A stretch of 45,450 nucleotides of DNA from Streptomyces rubellomurinus. Its GTDB lineage: Bacteria; Actinomycetota; Actinomycetes; Streptomycetales; Streptomycetaceae. The position numbers were made by a program, and so were the translations under genes. The notes under the pieces were generated by a model. That model was not told where the DNA came from and did no database searches. It worked only from the letters and a program-made list of their open reading frames with translations. The stretch spans positions 1 through 45,450 of the forward strand of contig NZ_JZKH01000067.1 in NCBI RefSeq assembly GCF_000961885.1, read 5' to 3'. Positions 32,226 to 39,757 of this stretch are shown piece after piece. Position 1 is the stretch's first letter. Each line of letters begins with the position of its first letter.

Positions 32226-32672
32226 GGCGGCGATTGTCTCCGTACGGACGAGGGTCGTCCAGAGCCCCTGCCCATGATCCGGCCCGCGCTGCCAGGGCAC
32301 GGTCTGACCTCCCTCGCGGCGCCGCCCCCGGGCATCCTCGTCCTACCGCCCCCACCCCAGAGGGGGCGGCACCGCCCGGCGGGGCCCTACGGGAGATGCG
32401 GGCCGCGCCGGGACGGGGGAAACGGGACGGGGGAGAGCAGCGGGGGAAGACGGGGGAACGACGGCGGCCCGGACCGAGCAGTGCGGGCCGCCGTCGTACG
32501 CCCCGGCCGGCCGGGCGCCCTGACGCGCGGTCACCGCGGCGAGGAACCGGCTGCACGGCCCTGTCCGTCCCGGCCACCCGCGCGCATACTGGCCAGCGCG
32601 GCTCGCACCCCTCGCGACAGGGGCCACTCCGGTCCCGGCCGGGCTGCGCCGCGTACGGGGGGCCGAACGACC
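32226..32672. other. 447-bp gene-free stretch before SPFH gene
   Basis: No supported gene. It contains a CCGCCCCC / GGGGGCGG hairpin (32346-32353, 32362-32369) and a G-rich stretch with repeated GGGGGA units (about 32405-32460). It holds the promoters of the MmyB-like gene (minus) and the SPFH gene (plus), which could not be located precisely. Confidence 0.45.
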
Positions 32673-33491
32673 ATGGCAGCGCTCGTGATCGTCGTCGTGC
32701 TGGTGCTGTTCCTGCTGGCCACCGGTGTCCGGGTGGTGCAGCAGTACGAGCGGGGCGTGGTGTTCCGGCTCGGGCGGGTGCGCGGGCAGGTCCGCGAGCC
32801 GGGGGTGACCCTGTTGGTGCCGGTCGTGGACCGGATGCGCAAGGTGAACGTCCAGGTCGTCACCATGCCGGTGCCCGCCCAGGAGGGCATCACCCGGGAC
32901 AACGTCTCGGTGAGCGTCGACGCGGTGCTCTACTTCCGGGTCGCGGACCCGATCCGGGCCACCGTCGACGTCCAGAACTACCACTTCGCGATGCTGCAGG
33001 TCGCCCAGACCTCGTTGCGCTCGATCATCGGCAAGAGCGAGCTGGACGACCTGCTCTCCGGGCGGGAGAACCTGCACCAGGGCCTGGAGGTGATGCTGGA
33101 GAGCCCGGCCACCGGCTGGGGCGTGCACATCGACCGGGTCGAGATCAAGGACGTCAGCCTGCCCGACTCGATGAAGCGCTCGATGGCCCGTCAGGCGGAG
33201 GCCGACCGGGAGCGCCGGGCCCGGATCATCACCGCGGACGGCGAGTTCCAGGCCGCCGCCAAGCTGGCCGAGGCGGCGACCACGATGGAGCAGACCCCGG
33301 CGGCGATGCAACTGCGGCTGCTGCAGACGGTGGTGGAGGTGGCGGCGGAGAAGAACTCGACGCTGGTGCTGCCGTTCCCGGTGGAGCTGCTGCGCTTCTT
33401 CGAGGCCGCGGCCGACCGCGCCGCGGCGCCGGTCGTGCCGGTCCGGGCCGAGGACCGGACGCAGGACCGGCCGCCGGCCGGGACCGCCTGA
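32673..33491 (+). CDS. SPFH/band-7 (slipin-like) membrane protein
   Basis: A 272-residue protein with an N-terminal membrane helix (ALVIVVVLVLFLLATGV). The SPFH domain follows: QQYERGVVFRLGRVRG, GVTLLVPVVDRMRKVNVQV, VSVDAVLYFRVADP, and a long charged helix MARQAEADRERRARIITADG. It belongs to the slipin/stomatin subgroup, which organises membrane microdomains. No NfeD-type partner gene is adjacent. The C-terminal tail is Ala/Pro/Arg-rich. It is a single gene followed by a strong hairpin. Confidence 0.93.
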   Translation: MAALVIVVVLVLFLLATGVRVVQQYERGVVFRLGRVRGQVREPGVTLLVPVVDRMRKVNVQVVTMPVPAQEGITRDNVSVSVDAVLYFRVADPIRATVDVQNYHFAMLQVAQTSLRSIIGKSELDDLLSGRENLHQGLEVMLESPATGWGVHIDRVEIKDVSLPDSMKRSMARQAEADRERRARIITADGEFQAAAKLAEAATTMEQTPAAMQLRLLQTVVEVAAEKNSTLVLPFPVELLRFFEAAADRAAAPVVPVRAEDRTQDRPPAGTA

Positions 33492-33504
33492 CGGTATTCC
33501 CGGT

Positions 33505-33531
33505 GGGGCCATAGCTCTGCTCTATGGCCCC
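33505..33531 (+). terminator. terminator hairpin after SPFH gene
   Basis: A perfect 10-bp stem, GGGGCCATAG (33505-33514) with CTATGGCCCC (33522-33531), and a seven-base loop, 14 bp after the SPFH stop. Confidence 0.75.
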
Positions 33532-33626
33532 ATAGACCGGCGCCGACTACACCCCCGCCAGCGGGCCGGATTGGCTGCACAGGTATAGTCCAGAAACCGT
33601 TGCGCCTGCCCGGAGGACCTTCCACC

Positions 33627-34991
33627 ATGCACCGCCCGATCAGGGTCGCGATCGTCGGAGCCGGCCCTGCCGGCGTCTACGCCGCCGACGCCCTGCTGAA
33701 GTCCGACGCCGCCCAGACCCCCGGGGTCTCGATCGACCTGTTCGAGCGGATGCCCGCGCCCTTCGGCCTGATCAGATACGGCGTCGCGCCCGACCACCCG
33801 CGGATCAAGGGCATCGTGACGGCCCTGCACCAGGTGATGGACAAGCCGCAGGTCCGCCTGTTCGGCAACGTCGACTACCCGAACGACCTCGCGCTGGACG
33901 ACCTGCACCGGTTCTACGACGCCGTGGTCTTCTCCACCGGCGCGATGGCCGACCGCGCGCTCGGCATCCCCGGCATCGAGCTCGACGGCTCGTACGGCGC
34001 CGCCGACTTCGTCTCCTGGTACGACGGCCACCCGGACGTGCCGCGCACCTGGCCGCTGGAGGCCGAGAAGGTCGCCGTCCTCGGCGTCGGCAACGTCGCC
34101 CTGGACGTCGCCCGCATCCTCGCCAAGACCGCCGACGAGCTGCTGCCCACCGAGATCCCGCCGAACGTGTACGACGGCCTCAAGGCGAACCGCGCCGTCG
34201 AGGTGCACGTGTTCGGCCGCCGGGGCCCGGCGCAGGCCAAGTTCAGCCCGATGGAGCTGCGCGAGCTGGACCACTCGCCGAACATCGAGGTCATCGTCAA
34301 CCCGGAGGACATCGACTACGACGAGGGCTCGATAGCCGAGCGCCGCGCCGTCAAGCACGTCGACCTGGTCGCCTCGACCATCGAGAACTGGGCGATCCGC
34401 GACGTCGGCGACCGCCCGCACCGGGTCTACCTGCACTTCTTCGAGTCCCCGACCGAGGTCCTGGGCGAGGACGGCCGGGTCGTCGGCCTGCGCACCGAGC
34501 GCACCGAGCTGGACGGCACCGGCAACGTGCGCGGCACCGGCCGGTTCACCGACTGGGACGTCCAGTCGGTGTACCGCGCGGTCGGCTACTACTCGGACGA
34601 GCTGCCCAAGCTGCCCTTCGACCCGGTCTCCGGCACCGTCCCGCACGAGGCCGGCCGCGTCCTGGACGGCGACGGCTCGCACCGCACCGCCACGTACGTC
34701 ACCGGTTGGATCAAGCGCGGCCCGGTCGGCCTGATCGGCCACACCAAGGGCGACGCCAACGAGACCGTCGCCTGCCTGCTGGAGGACCACGGCGCGGGCC
34801 GGCTGCCCGGCGCCGTCGAGCCCGACCCGGCCGCCGTCGAGGAGCACCTGCGCGCCCAGGGCGTCCGCTACACCACCTGGGACGGCTGGAAGCAGCTCGA
34901 CGCGCACGAGCGGGCGCTCGGCGCGGCCGAGCAGCGCGAGCGGGTCAAGGTCGTCGAGCGCGAGGACATGCTCCGCCACAGCGGGGCCTGA
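33627..34991 (+). CDS. fprA: ferredoxin/NADP reductase, FprA type
   Basis: A 454-residue FAD protein of the adrenodoxin-reductase/FprA family. The FAD motif VAIVGAGPAGVYAADALL is at the N-terminus, then RYGVAPDHPRIKGI, a second nucleotide motif VLGVGNVALDVARIL for NADPH, HVFGRRGPAQAKFSPMELRE, and the C-terminal YVTGWIKRGPVGLIGHTKGD. It moves electrons between NADPH and ferredoxins. GGAGG lies nine bases before the ATG at 33627; an in-frame TTG at 33600 is unlikely. TATAGT at 33584-33589 may be its -10 box. It is followed by a very strong hairpin. Confidence 0.95.
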   Translation: MHRPIRVAIVGAGPAGVYAADALLKSDAAQTPGVSIDLFERMPAPFGLIRYGVAPDHPRIKGIVTALHQVMDKPQVRLFGNVDYPNDLALDDLHRFYDAVVFSTGAMADRALGIPGIELDGSYGAADFVSWYDGHPDVPRTWPLEAEKVAVLGVGNVALDVARILAKTADELLPTEIPPNVYDGLKANRAVEVHVFGRRGPAQAKFSPMELRELDHSPNIEVIVNPEDIDYDEGSIAERRAVKHVDLVASTIENWAIRDVGDRPHRVYLHFFESPTEVLGEDGRVVGLRTERTELDGTGNVRGTGRFTDWDVQSVYRAVGYYSDELPKLPFDPVSGTVPHEAGRVLDGDGSHRTATYVTGWIKRGPVGLIGHTKGDANETVACLLEDHGAGRLPGAVEPDPAAVEEHLRAQGVRYTTWDGWKQLDAHERALGAAEQRERVKVVEREDMLRHSGA

Positions 34992-35004
34992 TCCGGGGCG
35001 CACC

Positions 35005-35044
35005 GAGGGCCCGGCCCGTCCTTCCGGGGACGGGCCGGGCCCTC
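35005..35044. terminator. 17-bp bidirectional terminator hairpin
   Basis: The arms at 35005-35021 and 35028-35044 pair perfectly over 17 bp around a six-base TTCCGG loop. It lies between the convergent fprA and TetR genes and is the longest perfect stem in the window. Confidence 0.8.
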
Positions 35045-35074
35045 GGCCTGTCGCCGCCGACGCGGGGACGGCGG

Positions 35075-35692
35075 TCAGGGGCGGACGACGGGCAGCAGCA
35101 CCTCGTCGACGATGGCGGCCGGGTCGATCCGCTCGGCGTCGCCGCCGCACATCTTGATCCGGTACAGCATCAGCGCCGGCACGACGTCCGTCACCAGCGG
35201 GGTCACCGAGCCGGGCCGCACCTCGCCCCGGGCGGCGCCGCGCGCCAGCACCTCGCCGACCAGGGCGGTGGTGGGCTCGACGACCCGCTCCAGCACGATC
35301 GCCAGGAAGACGTGCGCCCGCTGGTGGTCCAGTTCGGACATGATCGCCCGCACGGCGGCGCCCACCTCGCTGACCATCGCGGTGCGCAGCCGGGCGACCA
35401 CCTCCAGCAGGTCGCCGCGCAGGCTGCCGGTGTCGGGCGCCGGGCCGGACTGCGGCAGGCTGGCGCGCAGCGCGTCCTGCACCAGCGCCTCCTTGCTCGA
35501 CCAGCGGCGGTAGAGGGCGGCCTTGCCGGTCTGCGCGGCGGCGGCGACGCCCTCCATGGTCAGCCGGGCGTAGCCGTCGGTGGTGAGCTGCCGGACGACC
35601 GCCTCGAAGATGGCGCTCTCCAGCGCCTCGCCGCGCCGCCGCAGCGGAGTGGCGCTCGCCGGTCCGCGCACGGTGCCGGTCTCTGCGGTCAT
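35075..35692 (-). CDS. TetR-family transcription regulator
   Basis: A 205-residue TetR protein. The DNA-binding helices are IFEAVVRQLTTDGYARLTME, then GVAAAAQTGKAALYRRWSSK, the family signature. The ligand domain resembles TetR_C_11 (AIMSELDHQRAHVFLAIV). AGGAGG is found nine bases before the ATG at 35692; an adjoining GTG at 35695 is equally possible. A TTAGTGAACG motif upstream of this gene recurs before the MFS exporter gene, suggesting that both are targets of this repressor. Confidence 0.92.
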   Translation of the reverse strand: MTAETGTVRGPASATPLRRRGEALESAIFEAVVRQLTTDGYARLTMEGVAAAAQTGKAALYRRWSSKEALVQDALRASLPQSGPAPDTGSLRGDLLEVVARLRTAMVSEVGAAVRAIMSELDHQRAHVFLAIVLERVVEPTTALVGEVLARGAARGEVRPGSVTPLVTDVVPALMLYRIKMCGGDAERIDPAAIVDEVLLPVVRP

Positions 35693-35767
35693 CACTGCGC
35701 GCCTCCTCGGGTCCCGCCTGTTCGACACTCCCCCATCTGCCCCGGTTGCACCGGAGCACTCCCGATG

Positions 35768-35777
35768 TTAGTGAACG
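35768..35777. promoter_or_regulatory. TTAGTGAACG motif upstream of TetR gene
   Basis: TTAGTGAACG, continuing AACCC, 76 bp upstream of the TetR start. The identical decamer occurs at 37469-37478, 36 bp before the MFS exporter start. Confidence 0.4.
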
Positions 35778-35950
35778 AACCCGTCGTGCCCCAGTCACGC
35801 GGCCCGTCCGGCCCGGACCGGGGCGGACTCGCCCGGCGGCCGGGGCGCACGCCGGCGCGCGGCCATTCGACCGGGCCCGGTCCGGTGGCCGGTCGGGGCG
35901 GCACGGGTTTGCATGGGGTGACCGCGCCCCTGCGATCCGGAGGTCGAGCC

Positions 35951-36175
35951 GTGTACGAGATGTGGGCCGAGCACGACCCGGCGGTGTCCCCGCCGGCCGT
36001 GGTGTGGCACGTGATGGCGAAGGACGACGCGAGCGCGTCGCTGTGCGGGCGGCTCCTCGAGCCGTCGCAGCGGGTGGTGCCCGCGATGGACGGCGAGGCC
36101 CCGGCGGCGCCGGACCGCTACTGCGATCCCTGCCTGCTGACCGTCCGCGAGGCGCTGGCGGCCACCGGGCAGTGA
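35951..36175 (+). CDS. 74-residue zinc-finger-like protein
   Basis: A small protein starting with GTG (VYEMWAEHDPAV), seven bases after GGAGG. It holds a conserved His in VVWHVMA, a Cys in SLCGRLL and a CDPC pair in DRYCDPCLL, which together could bind one zinc ion. Small proteins with this HV...SLCGR...YCxxC pattern are common in streptomycetes and have no known role. A hairpin follows at 36177-36202. Confidence 0.8.
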   Translation: MYEMWAEHDPAVSPPAVVWHVMAKDDASASLCGRLLEPSQRVVPAMDGEAPAAPDRYCDPCLLTVREALAATGQ

Positions 36176-36176
36176 C

Positions 36177-36202
36177 GGCCGGGTCGGCCCGGCGACCCGG
36201 CC
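36177..36202. terminator. terminator hairpin between small zinc protein and lipoprotein genes
   Basis: A perfect 10-bp stem, GGCCGGGTCG (36177-36186) with CGACCCGGCC (36193-36202), and a six-base loop, two bases after the stop of the 74-residue gene; that gene converges on the lipoprotein gene. Confidence 0.7.
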
Positions 36203-36210
36203 GGCCCCGG

Positions 36211-36243
36211 CCGGTCAGTGGCCGGTCAGTGGCCGGTCAGTGG
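36211..36243. repeat. three tandem 11-bp repeats across a stop codon
   Basis: CCGGTCAGTGG is repeated three times without change (36211-36221, 36222-36232, 36233-36243). The copy nearest the lipoprotein gene carries its stop codon and final His codon, so the two others duplicate the end of the gene. Confidence 0.9.
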
Positions 36244-36818
36244 CCGCCGCGCGGCGGCTCGCAGCCGGTGCCGTCCGGGTAGCCGGCGAAGGACTCCACG
36301 GTGGTGGCGCCGCTGCCCACCGTGCCGCTCAGGCAGAGCCGGCCGTCGCCGGCGGTGAAGGCGACGCCGGCCGCGCCGAGTTCCTGGACGTCCACCCGGC
36401 CCGCCGGGTAGCCGAGGCCGGTGAGCAGGCCGCGGGTGCCTTCCTTGGTGAAGTCGTGGCGGGCGCGCAGCGGTTCGAGCGCGCCCTTCACCCGCTGGGC
36501 GGCCGCCAGGCCGTCGCAGCGGCTCTGGCCGTGCAGCGGGATCGGGACCTTGAAGCCGTGGTTCTCGGCGTAGTGGTCGCCGGGCGCTGCCGAGGCCGAG
36601 ACCTCGACCTTGAGCGTGATGTTCGGGGTCGGCCCGGGGGTCTCACCGGGGCACGGGAAGTCCGCCGGGACGGTCGGTACGGCCGCGGTCGCGGCCCGGC
36701 TCGGCGGCTTCAGGGCGCCGGGCGCCGCCGTGGTGCTGCCGCAGCCCGCCGCCAGCAGGGCCAGGAGGGCCGCCGCAGGAATCGTCAGGCGCCCCCGCCC
36801 GGGATGGTTCGTCCTCAT
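36237..36818 (-). CDS. secreted lipoprotein of unknown function
   Basis: A 193-residue protein with a lipoprotein signal: MRTNHPGRGRLTIPAAALLA, then the lipobox LAAGC with the lipidated Cys at residue 26. A Pro/Ala/Thr-rich linker follows, then a folded part with four cysteines (in FPCPGE, SRCDGL, GRLCLSG and TGCEPP), which may form two disulfides. It should be anchored on the outer face of the membrane. No family recognised. The ATG at 36818 is chosen because it gives the signal peptide; the ribosome site is weak. Confidence 0.8.
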   Translation of the reverse strand: MRTNHPGRGRLTIPAAALLALLAAGCGSTTAAPGALKPPSRAATAAVPTVPADFPCPGETPGPTPNITLKVEVSASAAPGDHYAENHGFKVPIPLHGQSRCDGLAAAQRVKGALEPLRARHDFTKEGTRGLLTGLGYPAGRVDVQELGAAGVAFTAGDGRLCLSGTVGSGATTVESFAGYPDGTGCEPPRGGH

Positions 36819-36895
36819 CCCGTGATCATGGCCCGGCTCCGCGCCGGGCGTCATGAGTATCCGTACTCAGACGCCCGGAACCGCCGGTCCGGCCG

Positions 36896-37282
36896 TCAGC
36901 GGCCGAGGGCGCGGGCGATCGGCAGGGTGTCGGAGGTCTGGCGCAGCCGGACGATCCTGCCGTCGCGCAGGGTGAAGAAGTGCGCGAAGCGGGACTCCAC
37001 CGGCTCGCCGCCGGTCGTGACGCCGACGTAGCGGCCGAGCACGATCACCTCGTCACCGGTCTCGAAGTACGCGTCGCCGAGGCACCGGAACTCGCGGAAG
37101 TCCGCGAGGAACGGGAAGAAGTCGGCGATGATCCGGTCCAGGCCTTCGTACACCCCGCCCCGGGGGAAGCCCTCCGCCACGTCCCACCGGGCCTCCTGGG
37201 CGACCACGGAGCGGATCACGTCCAGATCGCCCTTGGCGTCGTAGAAGCGACGGACGGTGTCGATCTGCGGGGAGTCGGACAT
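36896..37282 (-). CDS. SnoaL-like (NTF2-fold) protein
   Basis: A 128-residue protein of the SnoaL/NTF2-like fold: N-terminal helix VRRFYDAKGDLDVIRSVV, then AEGFPRGGVYEGLDRII, DFFPFLADFREF and a C-terminal strand FAHFFTLRDGRIVRLRQTSD. The ligand or reaction is not predictable; members include polyketide cyclases, isomerases and ligand-binding proteins. The ATG at 37282 follows GAGAGGAAG. Confidence 0.87.
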   Translation of the reverse strand: MSDSPQIDTVRRFYDAKGDLDVIRSVVAQEARWDVAEGFPRGGVYEGLDRIIADFFPFLADFREFRCLGDAYFETGDEVIVLGRYVGVTTGGEPVESRFAHFFTLRDGRIVRLRQTSDTLPIARALGR

Positions 37283-37468
37283 GGTGGGTGCTTCCTCTCG
37301 GTGACTGAGCGGACGAGCGACGCGCGGCCATGACGCTGCGCCGACGAGAGTACTCCCCACCGTGACGATCGGCTGCGGGAGTTGCGGGACGCGGCCGGTT
37401 TTCCGGAAGTCGCCGAATGTCCGTGATGACCGGTTGTGCTCGGTATGCCCGGAGGACTACCGTCTCTC

Positions 37469-37478
37469 TTAGTGAACG
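37469..37478. promoter_or_regulatory. TTAGTGAACG motif upstream of MFS exporter
   Basis: TTAGTGAACG followed by TTTCCGTTC, so that GAACG and CGTTC form a short inverted repeat, 36 bp before the MFS start. It is identical to the decamer upstream of the TetR gene. Confidence 0.45.
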
Positions 37479-37513
37479 TTTCCGTTCCCTCCCACGCCCT
37501 TGGGGAACCCGCC

Positions 37514-39043
37514 ATGGTCACCTCCCGAACCCTGGCCCAGACTCCGCCCGCGCAGGCCCGACGCGGCCAGCACCCGGGGATAGCCCTCACCGTGATCGCG
37601 GCCACCCAGTTGATGGTCGTCCTGGACATCACGATCGTGAACATCGCCCTGCCGCACATCCAGCAGGCGCTGAAGTTCAACACCACCGACCTGTCCTGGG
37701 TCATCAACGCCTACACCCTGACCTTCGGCGGGCTGTTGCTGCTCGGCGGGCGGGCGGGCGACATCCTGGGCCGGCGGCGGGTGTTCGTCGTCGGCGTGCT
37801 GGTCTTCAGCCTCGCCTCGCTGCTCGGCGGCGTCGCGCAGTCCTCGGCCTGGCTGCTGGCCGCCCGCGCCCTCCAGGGCCTGGGCGGGGCGATCGCCTCG
37901 CCGACCGCGCTGGCGCTGATCGCGACGAACTTCAAGGAGGGCCCGGAGCGCAACCGGGCCTTCGGCGTGTTCTCGGCCGTCGCCGGCGCGGGCGGCGCCA
38001 TCGGGCTGCTGCTCGGCGGCATGCTCACGTCCTGGCTGTCCTGGCGGTGGGTGTTCTTCGTCAACGTACCGATCGGCATCGCGATCGCGCTGCTGGCGCC
38101 GCTGTACATCAACGAGTCCGAGCGGCACCCCGGCCGGTTCGACCTCACCGGCGCGTTCACCGCGACGGCGGGCATGGTCTCGCTGGTCTACGGCTTCATC
38201 CGGGCCTCCGAGCACGGCTGGACGGACTCCGTCACCCTGCTCGCCTTCAGCCTGGCGGCGGTCCTGCTGGCCGCGTTCCTGGCCAACGAGCGGCGGGTGG
38301 CACAGCCGATCACGCCGCTGCACCTGTTCCGCGACCGCAACCGCTCCGGCGCGTACGCGCTGATGCTGTGCGTGGCGGCGGCGATGTTCAGCATCTTCTT
38401 CTTCATCACCCTGTTCGTGCAGGAGATCCTCGGCTTCAGCCCGCTGCGGGCCGGCTTCGCCTTCCTGCCGATCAGCGTCGCGATCATCGCCTCGGCCCAG
38501 TTCGCCGCCCGCAACCAACTGCGATGGGGCGCCAAGCCGTTCCTGGTCGCCGGTTCGCTGCTGGTGGCCGGCGGGGTGTTCTGGGCGACGCGGATCGACC
38601 TCGGCACCAGCTACGTCGGGGGCATCCTGGGCCCGACGCTGTTGTTCGGCTTCGGCATGGGCTCGATCTTCGTCCCGGTGATGCTCACCGCCGTCTCCCA
38701 CGTCGCCCCGCACGAGACCGGCGCGGCCACCGGCATGCTCAACACCACCCAGCAGGTGGGCGGTTCGCTCGGCCTGTCGATCCTGGTCACGGTCTACGGC
38801 ACGGCCAGCCGCGACGAGGCCCGCCGGCAGGTCGGCGCGTTCCTGCGCCAGGCCACCCCCCAGCAGGCCGCCGACTTCAGGGCGAGCGGCAGGCTCCCGG
38901 CCCCGTACTCCTCCCAGGTCCTGGTGCACGGCATCGCCGACGCGTTCCAGCTGGGCCTGGTGTTCGCGGCCCTGGCGGTGGTGATCGCCGTCTTCGTGAT
39001 CAAGGTGAGGAAGGTCGCCGGCGTTCCGGAGCAGGCGGACTGA
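37514..39043 (+). CDS. MFS drug exporter, DHA2 (EmrB/QacA) type
   Basis: A 509-residue permease with about 14 membrane helices. The DHA2 motifs are LMVVLDITIVNIALPHIQQA in helix 1, WVINAYTLTFGGLLLLGGRA, LGRRRVFVVG after helix 2, and a GAGGAIGLLLGG antiporter motif in helix 5. The C-terminus extends past the last helix with a short basic tail. Family members export drugs or dyes by proton antiport. A TetR gene about 1.8 kb upstream shares a promoter motif and is the likely repressor. Confidence 0.94.
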   Translation: MVTSRTLAQTPPAQARRGQHPGIALTVIAATQLMVVLDITIVNIALPHIQQALKFNTTDLSWVINAYTLTFGGLLLLGGRAGDILGRRRVFVVGVLVFSLASLLGGVAQSSAWLLAARALQGLGGAIASPTALALIATNFKEGPERNRAFGVFSAVAGAGGAIGLLLGGMLTSWLSWRWVFFVNVPIGIAIALLAPLYINESERHPGRFDLTGAFTATAGMVSLVYGFIRASEHGWTDSVTLLAFSLAAVLLAAFLANERRVAQPITPLHLFRDRNRSGAYALMLCVAAAMFSIFFFITLFVQEILGFSPLRAGFAFLPISVAIIASAQFAARNQLRWGAKPFLVAGSLLVAGGVFWATRIDLGTSYVGGILGPTLLFGFGMGSIFVPVMLTAVSHVAPHETGAATGMLNTTQQVGGSLGLSILVTVYGTASRDEARRQVGAFLRQATPQQAADFRASGRLPAPYSSQVLVHGIADAFQLGLVFAALAVVIAVFVIKVRKVAGVPEQAD

Positions 39044-39075
39044 CACCGGCCCGGCGGCCCGTTCGGGGGCGGAGC

Positions 39076-39126
39076 TTGACAAGGGGTCAGGGGTTTCGCG
39101 AGAGTCCTTCTTGCAATGGTTTTCAT
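39076..39126 (+). promoter_or_regulatory. putative promoter and Zur-like site of SCO5389-family gene
   Basis: TTGACA (39076-39081) is followed, after 18 bp, by GAGAGT (39100-39105), a weak -10. Just downstream, TTGCAATGGTTTTCAT (39111-39126) fits the right half (ATG-n-TTTTCA) of the actinobacterial Zur box TGAAAATGATTTTCA, while the left half matches poorly. This is the only AT-rich stretch nearby. Zinc control is a suggestion only. Confidence 0.35.
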
Positions 39127-39199
39127 CTTCGATAACCGGACGGCGCCGCGTGCGCCCCGGGGCTCGACCGCGCTCCCGCACCCCCGAAAGAGGACTCCC

Positions 39200-39589
39200 A
39201 TGTCGCTCGACGTCTCCCCCGCCCTCCTCGCCCAGGCCGCCGAGGGGCAGGTCGACCACGCCGACTTCGTCGGCACCGTCCGGGCCTCGCTGCCGTACGC
39301 CTACCGCGTGGTCGCCGGGCTCAAGGCCGAACTGGACGCCGGGGACGCCGAGTTCGCCACCGACAACACCACGCCCGACGACGAGCAGCGCGGCCAGCTG
39401 CTGCGGGCGCTGGCGAGCAACGCGATCCGGGGCAGCCTGGAGGAGCACTTCGACGTGAAGCTCGCGTTCGTCAACTGCCACCGGGTCGGCGCGTTCCGGC
39501 CGGGCTCCGAGGGCGGGGCGGCGTACCGCGAGTTCACCTCGCTGCACAACCAGATCCGCAACCAGAGCCCGGAGCTGCGCAGCTGCTGA
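39200..39589 (+). CDS. SCO5389-family protein
   Basis: A 129-residue protein starting MSLDVSPALLAQAAEGQVDH, with SLPYAYRVVAGLKAELDAGD, a conserved DEQRGQLLRALASNAIRGSL and the ending NQSPELRSC. This is the pattern of the SCO5389 family, small conserved proteins of streptomycetes with no known function. C-terminal cysteines (in FVNCHRV and the last residue) and a His may bind metal. GAAAGAGGA precedes the ATG. Confidence 0.88.
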   Translation: MSLDVSPALLAQAAEGQVDHADFVGTVRASLPYAYRVVAGLKAELDAGDAEFATDNTTPDDEQRGQLLRALASNAIRGSLEEHFDVKLAFVNCHRVGAFRPGSEGGAAYREFTSLHNQIRNQSPELRSC

Positions 39590-39677
39590 AACGGGCCCGG
39601 TGCGGCGGTTTCGTGACGCCGAATTGCACCGCGTTGCGCGGGGGTGTCCGGATCGCGCGCCGATCTTGTGGCGGCGC

Positions 39678-39692
39678 CGTACGGCTCGTACG
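39678..39692. promoter_or_regulatory. CGTACG inverted repeat upstream of LLM oxidoreductase
   Basis: CGTACG-GCT-CGTACG, two palindromic hexamers separated by three bases, 66 bp before the LLM gene start. A possible operator. Confidence 0.3.
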
Positions 39693-39757
39693 TTCGACGG
39701 GCACCCCCTGGCCCGGGCCGTCCGGGCCCGGGCCACACCCCTGCGGAGCCGCCGACC

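Noticed and set aside
33560..33590. Complete sigma-70-type promoter for fprA
   Set aside because: TATAGT is a good -10 candidate, but no acceptable -35 box lies 16-18 bp upstream, so it is mentioned only in the fprA entry.
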